Source: DATCZB01 sp035513215
Lineage (GTDB): Bacteria > Pseudomonadota > Gammaproteobacteria > Steroidobacterales > Rariloculaceae
Reading direction: 5' to 3'
DNA length: 64,000 bases
Assembly: GCA_035513215.1 (NCBI GenBank)
Contig: DATKCK010000106.1
Span: 1 to 64,000, forward strand
Position numbers and translations under genes: made by a program. The notes beneath the pieces were generated by a model. It searched no databases. It was not told the DNA's origin and was given only the letters and a program-made list of their open reading frames with translations. Positions 1 to 7,529 of this stretch are shown in pieces. Positions within the stretch are counted from its first letter, which is position 1. Every line of letters begins with the position of its first letter.

Positions 1-323
1 CGGGCGAGGCTGCCATGCGCCGCGCGAAAGCCGAAGCCTTTGCGCGTATGCGCAGCGAATACTCGGCGCTGAGAACCGATTGGGGCGGCCGGGGCGATTA
101 CGACGCCTGGTTCGACGGCGAGCTGAACAACGCAAGCCTGGTCGCGCTCACGAGTTACCAGCGATGGACCGCCGGCTTGAGGTCGCGGCTCGAGTTGCTG
201 GGGCCGAGAGCGTTCTATGCGGAACTCGAAGCGCTGCTCGAGCTCGACGAGGACGAGCGCGCCGCGACGCTCGCGAGCTGGAATCGGGCTTCAGTGGCGG
301 CTTTGCTGGCGGATGGCCGCTAG
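1..323 (+). CDS. Predicted zinc aminopeptidase, C-terminal part (5' end outside window)
   Basis: The reading frame is open from the window edge (codons start at position 3), so only about the last 107 residues are present. The segment contains an acidic and aromatic stretch (Y-D-A-W-F) followed by L-N-N-A-S-L and a T-S-Y motif. That pattern resembles the C-terminus of the COG4324/PF10023 family of predicted aminopeptidases, where the lNNA-L..-Y signature is conserved. The zinc-binding part would lie upstream and cannot be seen. The 3' end overlaps the convergent SDR gene by 33 bp. Family assignment rests on motif memory from a short fragment, so it is moderately confident. Confidence 0.55.
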   Translation, partial: GEAAMRRAKAEAFARMRSEYSALRTDWGGRGDYDAWFDGELNNASLVALTSYQRWTAGLRSRLELLGPRAFYAELEALLELDEDERAATLASWNRASVAALLADGR

Positions 324-1259
324 CTCGTCGACGCTGCCGGCGAGGTAGGAGCCGACGATGGCGTGCATGCGTTTCGGTTCGATACCGAATGCGGCGAAGC
401 CGTTTTCGCGGCAGACGCTCGCGACGGCCAGCGAGCGGTAGTTGTCCCGGCTGAACGGTTTGCCGGGCAAGAGATACTCGCCGATCCAGGCCTGGAGTCG
501 CCCGAGCGGGCCGGGAAGCCCGACGATTGCGCGTCGAATCCCGAGCTCCCGGCAGAGATAGCGCAGGATCTCCTCGAGCGTATAGATGTCCGGCCCGCAA
601 AGCTCGTAAGTCTTGCCGAAGCTGCGGCTATCGGTCAGCGCACGGACGAAGGCCTCGGCCACGTCGCGCACGTAAACGGGCGCAAAACGGGCCTCGAGCC
701 GTGCGAGCGGAAGAATCGGGCTCAGACGCAGGATGCCGGCAAAACGGTTGGTAAACGTATCCTCGGGACCGAAAATCACGGACGGTCGAAAGATCGTGTA
801 ATGAATGCTGTCGCCGGCCTGTCGCTGAACGATCTGCTCGGCCTGCCCTTTCGTCGTGAGGTAGTGGCTCGGCCCGCGTTCGGCATTCGCCTTGAGCGCG
901 CTCATTTGAATCAGGCGTTTCACGCCGAGCCTGCGGCAGGCAGCCATCAACTTCTCGACGAGCTCCACGTGCACGCGTCGAAATCCGCTGCCGTCGTGAC
1001 CACGCTCGTTGAGAATCCCGATCAGGTTGATCACCGCATCGCAGCCCGATATGACGCGCGCGAGCTGATCGGCGTCGTGCACGTCGGCCTGAACCAGCTC
1101 GAGACCGGGCAGGACGAGCAGCTTGCGGGCGCGCTGCCGGTTGCGTGTCGGGATTCTGACGGCGAAACCGGCGCGCACGAGCTTCGCCGCCAGCGTCCTT
1201 CCGACGAACCCAGTCCCGCCGAGGACACCGACGGTGCCCTTGTCAGTCGAAACTGCCAC
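291..1259 (-). CDS. NDUFA9-like NAD(P)-binding SDR protein
   Basis: This 322-residue atypical short-chain dehydrogenase has an N-terminal Rossmann fold with a G14-x-x-G17-x-x-G20 motif and a following basic N-R-x-R segment that fits NADP binding. It resembles the bacterial relatives of the complex I accessory subunit NDUFA9, which bind NADPH and are not known as classical oxidoreductases; the substrate is unknown. The start is GTG (1257-1259, read on the minus strand), 6 nt after the stop of the DegQ-type protease gene, so the two are probably cotranscribed. The 3' end overlaps the convergent aminopeptidase gene by 33 bp. The fold is secure and the physiological role is not. Confidence 0.8.
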   Translation of the reverse strand: MAVSTDKGTVGVLGGTGFVGRTLAAKLVRAGFAVRIPTRNRQRARKLLVLPGLELVQADVHDADQLARVISGCDAVINLIGILNERGHDGSGFRRVHVELVEKLMAACRRLGVKRLIQMSALKANAERGPSHYLTTKGQAEQIVQRQAGDSIHYTIFRPSVIFGPEDTFTNRFAGILRLSPILPLARLEARFAPVYVRDVAEAFVRALTDSRSFGKTYELCGPDIYTLEEILRYLCRELGIRRAIVGLPGPLGRLQAWIGEYLLPGKPFSRDNYRSLAVASVCRENGFAAFGIEPKRMHAIVGSYLAGSVDELAAIRQQSRH

Positions 1260-1265
1260 TCGTAC

Positions 1266-2636
1266 TCAACGCAGCCGGATCAGAACACTGCGGTTGCCGC
1301 GCTGAATCTGCACGAGGACGAAGCGCGCTTCTGCGACGATGGCCCGCGCCTCGGCCAATGTGGTTACCGGCTGGCGATTGATGAAGGTGATGATGTCGCC
1401 TTCCAGCAGGCCCTGATTCCCGGCCGGGCTGCCAGGCACAACCGAGACGACGCCGAGACCCCGGATACCGCCACGCTGGACTTCGGCGAGCTCGATGCCC
1501 TCGAAGACCGGATCGGAAATGTCGGACCCTTCGGTGCGCGACAGAACCTCGTCCGTCCGCAAGCCCAGAGTCGCGGTCAGGCTCAGTCGCCGTCCGTTGC
1601 GGATGAGGTCCACCTCGACCTCGTCGCCCGGCCTCATCAGGCCGATCCGATTGCGCAGCTCGTTGCTGTTCGCAATCCGTTGGCCGTTCAGACCGACGAT
1701 GACGTCGAAGATTTGAATGCCGGCTGCCTCGGCCGCCGAATCGGGCACGACCTCGGTGACAAGCGCCCCTTCGGATACGGACACACCGTATTCTTCAGCC
1801 TGATCGGGCGTCATCGTCGACATCGTGACGCCCAGCAGTCCGCGACGAACCTCGCCGAACTCGATGATCTGCTCCATGACGGGTACCGCCATGCGGGTCG
1901 GAATCGCGAGCCCGATGCCGATATTGCCGCCCGTCTGCGAGATGATCGCCGAGTTGATGCCGACGAGCTCGCCTCGCAAATTCACGAGCGCGCCGCCCGA
2001 ATTTCCGACGTTGATCGACGCGTCCGTTTGTATGAAGTCCTCGTAGACTCGGTTCGGGTCGCGGTCTCGGCTCAGGCCGCTGCGGCCGAGCCCGCTGACG
2101 ATGCCGGCAGTGACCGTATTCTCGAACCCGAGAGGATTGCCGATCGCAACGACATAGTCGCCGACCCTGAGATCGTCGTCCGATGCGAACGGTATGTCGG
2201 AGAGATTGTCGCCATCGATCTTCAGCACGGCGAGATCGGAGTCCGCATCGGAGCCTACTACCGTGGCGACGAAGCTTCGTCCGTCGAGAAGGGACACGGT
2301 GATCTCATCGGCATTCTCGATCACGTGATGATTCGTCAACAGATAGCCGTCCTCGGCATCGACGATGACACCGGATCCTTCGCCGCGAAGAGGCCGCTGC
2401 TGCAACTGATCGCCGAAGAAACGCTCGAGCAGGGGGTCGCCGGAGAATGGACTCGATAGTGGCGCCGTCCCCGCGACCGAGATGTTGACGACAGCCGGTG
2501 CGACCTCTTCCACCAGGGGCGCGAGGCTCGGCAAGGGCTCAACGACTCGCTGCTGTGCCGATGCGGCGGCGAGCCCGAAAAGCAGCAATGCGCCGCAGAG
2601 CCGGCCTGCCCGAGTTCTGATCGTCGTTTCCGCCAT
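1266..2636 (-). CDS. degQ: Periplasmic Do-family serine endopeptidase (DegQ/DegP/MucD type)
   Basis: The gene encodes an envelope quality-control protease of about 456 residues. A Sec signal peptide ends near A-S-A-Q (residues 26-28). The trypsin-like domain has the catalytic triad H104 (TNHHV), D134 (SDLA) and S213 (GNSGG). Two PDZ domains follow, at roughly 255-345 and 365-450. Two PDZ domains and a cleavable signal favour DegQ/DegP/MucD over the membrane-anchored single-PDZ DegS/AlgW. An in-frame ATG 58 codons upstream (2810) would bury the signal peptide, so the start at 2636 is preferred. The gene is divergent from the ribonucleotide reductase operon and followed at once by the SDR gene. 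No sigma-E-type promoter was resolved. Confidence 0.9.
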   Translation of the reverse strand: MAETTIRTRAGRLCGALLLFGLAAASAQQRVVEPLPSLAPLVEEVAPAVVNISVAGTAPLSSPFSGDPLLERFFGDQLQQRPLRGEGSGVIVDAEDGYLLTNHHVIENADEITVSLLDGRSFVATVVGSDADSDLAVLKIDGDNLSDIPFASDDDLRVGDYVVAIGNPLGFENTVTAGIVSGLGRSGLSRDRDPNRVYEDFIQTDASINVGNSGGALVNLRGELVGINSAIISQTGGNIGIGLAIPTRMAVPVMEQIIEFGEVRRGLLGVTMSTMTPDQAEEYGVSVSEGALVTEVVPDSAAEAAGIQIFDVIVGLNGQRIANSNELRNRIGLMRPGDEVEVDLIRNGRRLSLTATLGLRTDEVLSRTEGSDISDPVFEGIELAEVQRGGIRGLGVVSVVPGSPAGNQGLLEGDIITFINRQPVTTLAEARAIVAEARFVLVQIQRGNRSVLIRLR

Positions 2637-2742
2637 AAGCGTGTTTTCGGTTGTCGAGAATGGACCGACTATTCTAGTGCGTATCCTGCCCGTCTCGTGC
2701 CTGTCCTGTGACTTTTCTGGGGATAAGCTGGGCAATAGCGGA

Positions 2743-2758
2743 GCACAAGATATAGTGC
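2743..2758. promoter_or_regulatory. Upstream NrdR-box-like palindrome
   Basis: The 16-bp sequence gcacaagatatagtgc fits the NrdR consensus acaCwAtATaTwGtgt at the invariant C, A, AT, T and G positions. NrdR represses ribonucleotide reductase genes when ATP/dATP signals sufficiency. The box sits about 120 bp upstream of the proposed -35 and about 107 bp before degQ. That is unusually far from its partner at 2920-2935, since NrdR boxes normally occur about two or three helical turns apart. Confidence 0.6.
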
Positions 2759-2879
2759 TTTGCGCGACACCGCGCTGGATCGGCAAAGCGGCGGAGTTTT
2801 TCTCGGCCATTTCTAGGATAGATCAGTAAGTAGCTGTATGTAAAAGAATAATTTCAGGTCACGAAATCGTCAAAAAGTC

Positions 2880-2908
2880 TTGACATAAACTCGATGGGAT
2901 CCTAATCT
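2880..2908 (+). promoter_or_regulatory. Sigma-70 promoter of nrdJa-nrdJb
   Basis: A perfect -35 TTGACA (2880-2885), a 17-bp spacer and a -10 TAATCT (2903-2908) are read towards the RNR genes. The expected start site is near 2915. The second NrdR box begins about 5 bp further on, so a bound repressor would cover the start site. Confidence 0.75.
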
Positions 2909-2919
2909 ACGGGCTCGCG

Positions 2920-2935
2920 GCACAAGATCTTGTGT
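2920..2935. promoter_or_regulatory. NrdR box over the nrdJa start site
   Basis: The 16-bp element gcacaagatcttgtgt contains a perfect 14-bp palindrome (2921-2934) and matches the NrdR consensus core C-w-A-t-A-T-a-T-w-G. Placement just downstream of the -10 hexamer is typical for repression by NrdR. No nrdR gene lies in the window. Confidence 0.75.
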
Positions 2936-3091
2936 CACGTAAGAAGCAAGCACGCGTTCGGCGCGGGCTGACCACGGTCAGCTCAGGGGGAGGGTTTCGC
3001 TCGGAATTTCGGGCACAAGCGGGATCGCGCGGGCAACTCACGGGGATGACGGCGGCGCTGCCGCGCTGCCCAGGGGTCGAGTTCTCAAAGC

Positions 3092-5239
3092 ATGAATACA
3101 GCAGTCGAAGTCGCAGCATCGGGCGTCGCCGATATCGAGTTCCAGGATGCCTCGGTCGATATCTGGGATACCAAGTATCGGCTCAAGACCAAAGCCGGCG
3201 AGCCCGTCGACCATGACCTTCAAAGCACGTACGAGCGCGTGGCCCGGTCTCTCGCGGCCGTGGAAGCGCCGGGCGAACGCGAGCATTGGTTCGAGCGCTT
3301 CGTCTGGGCGCTGCAGCGCGGCGCCATTCCGGCCGGCCGCATCATGTCGAATGCGGGTGCCGAGCAACACAAGCCCGCGACGTCGACGATCAATTGCACG
3401 GTGTCGGGCACGATCGGGGACTCGATGCACGACATTCTCGACAAGGTTCACGAGGCCGGTCTGACGCTGAAGGCCGGTTGCGGCATCGGCTACGAGTTCT
3501 CGACGCTCCGCCCGAGGGGCGCATACGTCTCGGGAGCGGGCGCCCACACCTCGGGGCCGCTGTCCTTCATGGATATCTACGACAAGATGTGCTTCACCAT
3601 CTCCTCGGCGGGCGGTAGACGCGGCGCGCAGATGGGCACCTTCGATATTGGCCATCCGGATGTCATGGATTTCATTCGCGCCAAGCGCGAGGATGGCAGG
3701 CTCCGCCAGTTCAATCTTTCCCTTCTGATCACGGACGAGTTCATGCAGGCCGTCCGCGACGATACGGAGTGGCAGCTCGCCTTTCCCGTGACCGAGAAGG
3801 AGGTCGCCGAAGACGAGATCGACATCGGCGATCCGGGCCAGGTCGTCTGGCGCGAGTGGCCCGTCAGGCAGAGCTATGTGACCGACGAAGCCGGTCTCGT
3901 GGCCTGCAAGATCTACCGCAGTCTGCCGGCACGTCGAATGTGGGACGTGATCATGTCGTCGACCTACGACTTCGCGGAGCCCGGCTTCGTGCTGATCGAT
4001 CGGGTCAACGAGATGAACAACAACTGGTGGTGCGAAAACATTCGCGCGACCAACCCCTGCGGCGAGCAGCCCCTTCCGCCCTATGGCGCGTGCCTGCTCG
4101 GCTCGGTCAATCTGACCAAATTCGTCCGCCAGCCGTTCACGGACAGCGCGCGTTTCGACTGGGACGAGTTCCGTGCCGTCGTTCAGGTCTTCACGCGCAT
4201 GCTCGACAACGTCGTCGAGATCAACGGGCTGCCGCTCGGCAAGCAGCGCGACGAGATCGAGCGCAAGCGGCGGCACGGCATGGGGTTCCTGGGGCTAGGC
4301 TCCGCGGTGACGCTGCTCGGCATGCGCTACGGGTCGCCCGAATCGGTCAAATTCACCGAAACGGTCTCGCGCGAGCTCGCTCTCGCCGGCTGGCAGACCG
4401 GCTTCGAGCTCGCCAGGGAAAAGGGCGCCGCCCCGATCTTCGGCGAAGAGTTCGAGGTTACGGACGAGATGCTGCGCAAGCGTCCGGAGATGGCGCGCGA
4501 CGGTTTCGAGGCCGGGGACAGGGTTGCAGGTCGCGTTCTGCATGCGCGCTACAGCCGTTACATGCAACGGCTCCGCGAGGTTGCGCCCGATCTCGTTAAG
4601 GACATCGAAGAGCACGGCGCCCGGTTTACGCATCACAGCTCGATCGCGCCCACGGGGACGATTTCGCTGTCGCTGGCCAACAACGCCAGTAACGGCATCG
4701 AGCCGTCCTTCGCGCATCACTATTTCCGCAACGTGATTCGCGAAGGCAAGAAGAGCAAGGAAAAGGTCGACGTATTCTCGTTCGAGCTTCTCGCCTATCG
4801 CCAGCTCGTGAACCCCAAGGCAATGCCGGATACGGACGAGCCGGCCAGGCGGTTGCCCGATTTCTTCGTGAGCTCCGAGGATATCTCTCCCCGGGAGCAC
4901 GTCGATATTCAGGCCGCGGCTCAGTCCTGGATCGACTCGTCGATTTCGAAGACGGCGAACGTTCCGACCGACTATCCGTATGCGGACTTCAAGGGTATCT
5001 ACCGGTACGCCTACGAGAACGGCTTGAAGGGATGCACGACTTTTCGTTTCAACCCCGAGGCTTTTCAGGGCGTCCTGGTCAAGGAAAAGGACCTCAAGAA
5101 CACGATTTACAGGTTCACGCTCGACGACGGCTCGGCGGTCGAGCTCAGGGGTGACGAGGAAATCGAGTATGACGGCGAGATGCACACCGCCGCCAATCTC
5201 TACGATGCCCTGAAAGAGGGCTACTACGGCAAGTTTTGA
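3092..5239 (+). CDS. nrdJa: Adenosylcobalamin-dependent ribonucleotide reductase, catalytic subunit NrdJa
   Basis: This 715-residue class II ribonucleotide reductase reduces ribonucleotides to deoxyribonucleotides with a cobalamin-generated thiyl radical, independently of oxygen. The active-site loop N-P-C-G-E with the downstream P-P-Y-G-A-C segment is present, as is the S-T-I-N-C-T motif that carries one of the redox cysteines. The protein lacks the usual C-terminal cysteine-rich tail, which is encoded by the next gene, as in the split NrdJa/NrdJb of Pseudomonas aeruginosa. The ATG is preceded by only a weak ribosome-binding site. Expression is probably controlled by NrdR through the upstream promoter and boxes. 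Confidence 0.95.
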   Translation: MNTAVEVAASGVADIEFQDASVDIWDTKYRLKTKAGEPVDHDLQSTYERVARSLAAVEAPGEREHWFERFVWALQRGAIPAGRIMSNAGAEQHKPATSTINCTVSGTIGDSMHDILDKVHEAGLTLKAGCGIGYEFSTLRPRGAYVSGAGAHTSGPLSFMDIYDKMCFTISSAGGRRGAQMGTFDIGHPDVMDFIRAKREDGRLRQFNLSLLITDEFMQAVRDDTEWQLAFPVTEKEVAEDEIDIGDPGQVVWREWPVRQSYVTDEAGLVACKIYRSLPARRMWDVIMSSTYDFAEPGFVLIDRVNEMNNNWWCENIRATNPCGEQPLPPYGACLLGSVNLTKFVRQPFTDSARFDWDEFRAVVQVFTRMLDNVVEINGLPLGKQRDEIERKRRHGMGFLGLGSAVTLLGMRYGSPESVKFTETVSRELALAGWQTGFELAREKGAAPIFGEEFEVTDEMLRKRPEMARDGFEAGDRVAGRVLHARYSRYMQRLREVAPDLVKDIEEHGARFTHHSSIAPTGTISLSLANNASNGIEPSFAHHYFRNVIREGKKSKEKVDVFSFELLAYRQLVNPKAMPDTDEPARRLPDFFVSSEDISPREHVDIQAAAQSWIDSSISKTANVPTDYPYADFKGIYRYAYENGLKGCTTFRFNPEAFQGVLVKEKDLKNTIYRFTLDDGSAVELRGDEEIEYDGEMHTAANLYDALKEGYYGKF

Positions 5240-5250
5240 CGGAGCGGAAA

Positions 5251-5949
5251 GTGTCGCGCACGAAAATCGATAAGAAGATAGTCGGCTTCGCGGTCGCGGG
5301 CTCGGGCGGCGAGCGCAAGGAGGCCGCACCCCTCATCCGGGCAGACGGCAACAAGGTGATCCGGATGCACGAGCGCCTCGAGCGGCCCGAGGTGCTGATC
5401 GGCTCGACGTACAAGGTGAAAACGCCGGTTTCCGATCATGCGATGTACGTCACGATCAACGACATCGTGCTGAACGAAGGCACGGAGCACGAGCAACGCC
5501 GGCCCTTCGAGATCTTCATCAACTCCAAGAACCTGGATCACTACCAGTGGATAGTCGCGCTGACGCGGATCATGTCGGCCGTGTTCAGAAAGGGCGGCGA
5601 CGTGACGTTTCTGGTGGACGAGCTCAAGGCCGTTTTCGATCCGCGCGGCGGCTACTGGCAGCCGGGCGGCAAGTTCATGCCTTCGATCATCGCCGAGCTC
5701 GGGCATATTGTGGAGAAGCATCTTACGGAGAGCGGCTTGCTGAAGGCTCCGAGTCTCGATCCGGCGCAGCAGAAATTCGTCGATGCCAAGCGCGCCGAGC
5801 TCGAGGCCGAGAGCCGCCAAAAGGACGCATTTGCCAAACACAGTTTTCCGGAAGGCGCGCAGCTTTGCGGCAAGTGCTCGACGGCTGCGGCTGTCATGCT
5901 CGACGGCTGCATGACCTGTCTGAATTGCGGGTATTCCAAGTGTGGCTGA
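5251..5949 (+). CDS. nrdJb: Ribonucleotide reductase auxiliary subunit NrdJb (TSCPD / cysteine-rich tail)
   Basis: This 232-residue partner of NrdJa supplies the detached C-terminal region of a class II reductase. It contains the TSCPD-like segment and ends in a cysteine-rich tail (C-G-K-C ... C-M-T-C-L-N-C-G-Y-S-K-C-G) that shuttles reducing equivalents from thioredoxin to the active site. The GTG at 5251 is chosen because GGAG (5241-5244) lies 6 nt upstream; a TTG at 5236 overlapping the nrdJa stop is less likely. The gene is cotranscribed with nrdJa and followed by a strong terminator. Confidence 0.9.
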   Translation: MSRTKIDKKIVGFAVAGSGGERKEAAPLIRADGNKVIRMHERLERPEVLIGSTYKVKTPVSDHAMYVTINDIVLNEGTEHEQRRPFEIFINSKNLDHYQWIVALTRIMSAVFRKGGDVTFLVDELKAVFDPRGGYWQPGGKFMPSIIAELGHIVEKHLTESGLLKAPSLDPAQQKFVDAKRAELEAESRQKDAFAKHSFPEGAQLCGKCSTAAAVMLDGCMTCLNCGYSKCG

Positions 5950-6011
5950 GGGGCCCGTCGCTGTGTTGCCTCAGCGTTGATCGGCCGCCGGTCGCGTAAC
6001 GATCCGCCGTT

Positions 6012-6051
6012 GGTCCGCCTCTCGAATTCGTTCGGAGGCGGGCCTTTTTTT
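6012..6051 (+). terminator. Rho-independent terminator of the nrdJ operon
   Basis: A 10-bp stem (ggtccgcctc with gaggcgggcc, one G-U pair) enclosing a 13-nt loop is followed directly by seven T residues (6045-6051). This is the clearest intrinsic terminator in the window. Confidence 0.9.
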
Positions 6052-6074
6052 GCTCCGGTGCTCGGCCTACTGAG

Positions 6075-6080
6075 TACAAT
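6075..6080 (+). promoter_or_regulatory. Possible -10 element (TACAAT) of hldE
   Basis: TACAAT lies 6 nt before the GTG start of hldE, so transcription would begin about at the start codon (leaderless mRNA). A poor -35 (TTGCTC, 6050-6055) has a 19-bp spacer. Weak evidence. Confidence 0.35.
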
Positions 6081-6086
6081 CCGCCC

Positions 6087-7517
6087 GTGAGCTTGAGCGT
6101 TCCCGATTTCTCTTCGCTGCGCATCCTTGTCGCGGGGGATGCGATGCTCGACGAGTACTGGTTCGGCGATACGGCGAGAATCTCCCCGGAAGCGCCGGTC
6201 CCGGTCGTTCACGCAGGGTTTCGCGAGCAGCGCGCCGGTGGCGCAGCCAACGTGGCGGTCAATCTGGCCGCGCTTGGGGCCAAGGTCCGGTTCGTCGGCG
6301 TCGTCGGTGACGACGCGAGCGGCAATGCGCTCGAGGATTTGCTGCGGCAGGCTCGAGTCGATCCTGCGCTCGTGAGAAGCGAGGCCGTGCCCACGATTCA
6401 CAAGCTGCGCGTGCTCGCTCGCAACCAGCAACTGATACGCCTCGATGCGGAGCGCAATCTCGCCGAGCTCGCCGGAGCCTTCAATCGATCGCTCGTCGAC
6501 CGGGCCAGCCGGGGCGAGGTCGTCGTTCTTTCAGATTACGGCAAGGGGACTCTTGCCGGCGTCGCGGAGGTCATAGCGCAACTGAACGAGAAGGGCTGCC
6601 GAATTCTGATCGATCCGAAGGGCACGGACTTTGGCCGCTACCGTCATGTCTTCTGTCTGACACCCAATCAGGCCGAGTTCGCCGCGGTTGCGGGGCGCTG
6701 GAGCACGGATGCCGAGTTCATCGACAAGGCGGAGACGCTCCGCGAGACACTCGATCTCGACTATCTGCTCGTCACACGGAGCGAGCGCGGCATGACGATG
6801 GTCGGGAGGGACATCGATCCGGTCGATCTCGAGGCACAGGCTCGTGAGGTGTTCGACGTCACGGGCGCCGGCGATACCGTGATCGCGACGCTGGCCGGCT
6901 GCCTGGGCGTCGGTCTCGATGTTGCCGACGCGATGGCGCTTGCCAATCTGGCGGCCAGTATCGTCGTCTCGCGAATCGGCGTCGCGAGCGTGACCCCGTC
7001 GGAGCTCAAGTCTGCGCTGCACCGACGCGGCTACGGCGGCCGCGGCCTGGTCAAGGCCGCCGAGCTGGCCGGTATTCTGGAAGAGGCGAGAAACCGCGGC
7101 GAGAAGATCGTCATGACGAACGGCTGCTTCGACATTCTCCACGCGGGCCACGTCAGCTATCTCGAGAAAGCGAAGTCGCTCGGAGATCAGCTCGTCGTTG
7201 CGGTCAACGACGATCCGTCCGTCGCGAGACTCAAGGGCCCTACCCGGCCGATCACGCCACTCGAGGATCGCATGGCGGTCCTCGCCGGACTCGCCGCCGT
7301 CGACTGGGTCGTTCCGTTCGGCGATGACACGCCCGCCGCGCTCGTCGAGCAACTCAAACCCGATGTGCTCGTCAAAGGCGGCGACTGGAACGTCGATCAG
7401 ATTGCGGGCGCCGAATGGGTACTGGCCAACGGCGGCGAAGTCCGCGTACTCGAGTTCAAACCTGGACGTTCGACCACGGCGCTGATCGAAGCGATCCGCG
7501 CCCAGGCGGCGGATTGA
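6087..7517 (+). CDS. hldE: Bifunctional heptose-7-phosphate kinase / heptose-1-phosphate adenylyltransferase
   Basis: HldE makes ADP-heptose for the inner core of LPS. The N-terminal PfkB-family kinase domain (about residues 1-315) contains I-S-P-E-A-P-V-P-V-V, the G-G-A-A-N-V-A block and the catalytic G-A-G-D-T motif. The C-terminal nucleotidyltransferase domain (about 345-476) has T-N-G-C-F-D-I-L-H-A-G-H and V-K-G-G-D-W. The length of 476 matches full-length bifunctional proteins. The GTG start fits the family N-terminus; no Shine-Dalgarno is visible and a -10-like element lies just upstream. The gmhA/diaA-type gene at 40529 could supply the preceding isomerase step. Confidence 0.96.
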   Translation: MSLSVPDFSSLRILVAGDAMLDEYWFGDTARISPEAPVPVVHAGFREQRAGGAANVAVNLAALGAKVRFVGVVGDDASGNALEDLLRQARVDPALVRSEAVPTIHKLRVLARNQQLIRLDAERNLAELAGAFNRSLVDRASRGEVVVLSDYGKGTLAGVAEVIAQLNEKGCRILIDPKGTDFGRYRHVFCLTPNQAEFAAVAGRWSTDAEFIDKAETLRETLDLDYLLVTRSERGMTMVGRDIDPVDLEAQAREVFDVTGAGDTVIATLAGCLGVGLDVADAMALANLAASIVVSRIGVASVTPSELKSALHRRGYGGRGLVKAAELAGILEEARNRGEKIVMTNGCFDILHAGHVSYLEKAKSLGDQLVVAVNDDPSVARLKGPTRPITPLEDRMAVLAGLAAVDWVVPFGDDTPAALVEQLKPDVLVKGGDWNVDQIAGAEWVLANGGEVRVLEFKPGRSTTALIEAIRAQAAD

Positions 7518-7529
7518 CCGGCACCGGAA

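Larger units (their letters stand above)
2637..3091. other. Divergent intergenic region between degQ and nrdJa
   Basis: This 455-bp region is AT-richer than its surroundings and holds the control elements of the ribonucleotide reductase operon: two NrdR-box-like palindromes and a strong sigma-70 promoter, listed separately. The RNR mRNA would have a leader of roughly 175 nt after the promoter-proximal box. No convincing small ORF or RNA fold was found in that leader. The degQ promoter must also lie in the left part but was not identified. Confidence 0.7.

Noticed and set aside
363..2459. Long plus-strand open frame of 698 codons
   Set aside because: It is antisense to the SDR and DegQ genes, whose motifs and signal peptide are unmistakable. 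High GC content makes long shadow frames common.
2637..2810. 58-codon N-terminal extension of DegQ
   Set aside because: It would place the signal peptide internally and covers the regulatory region.
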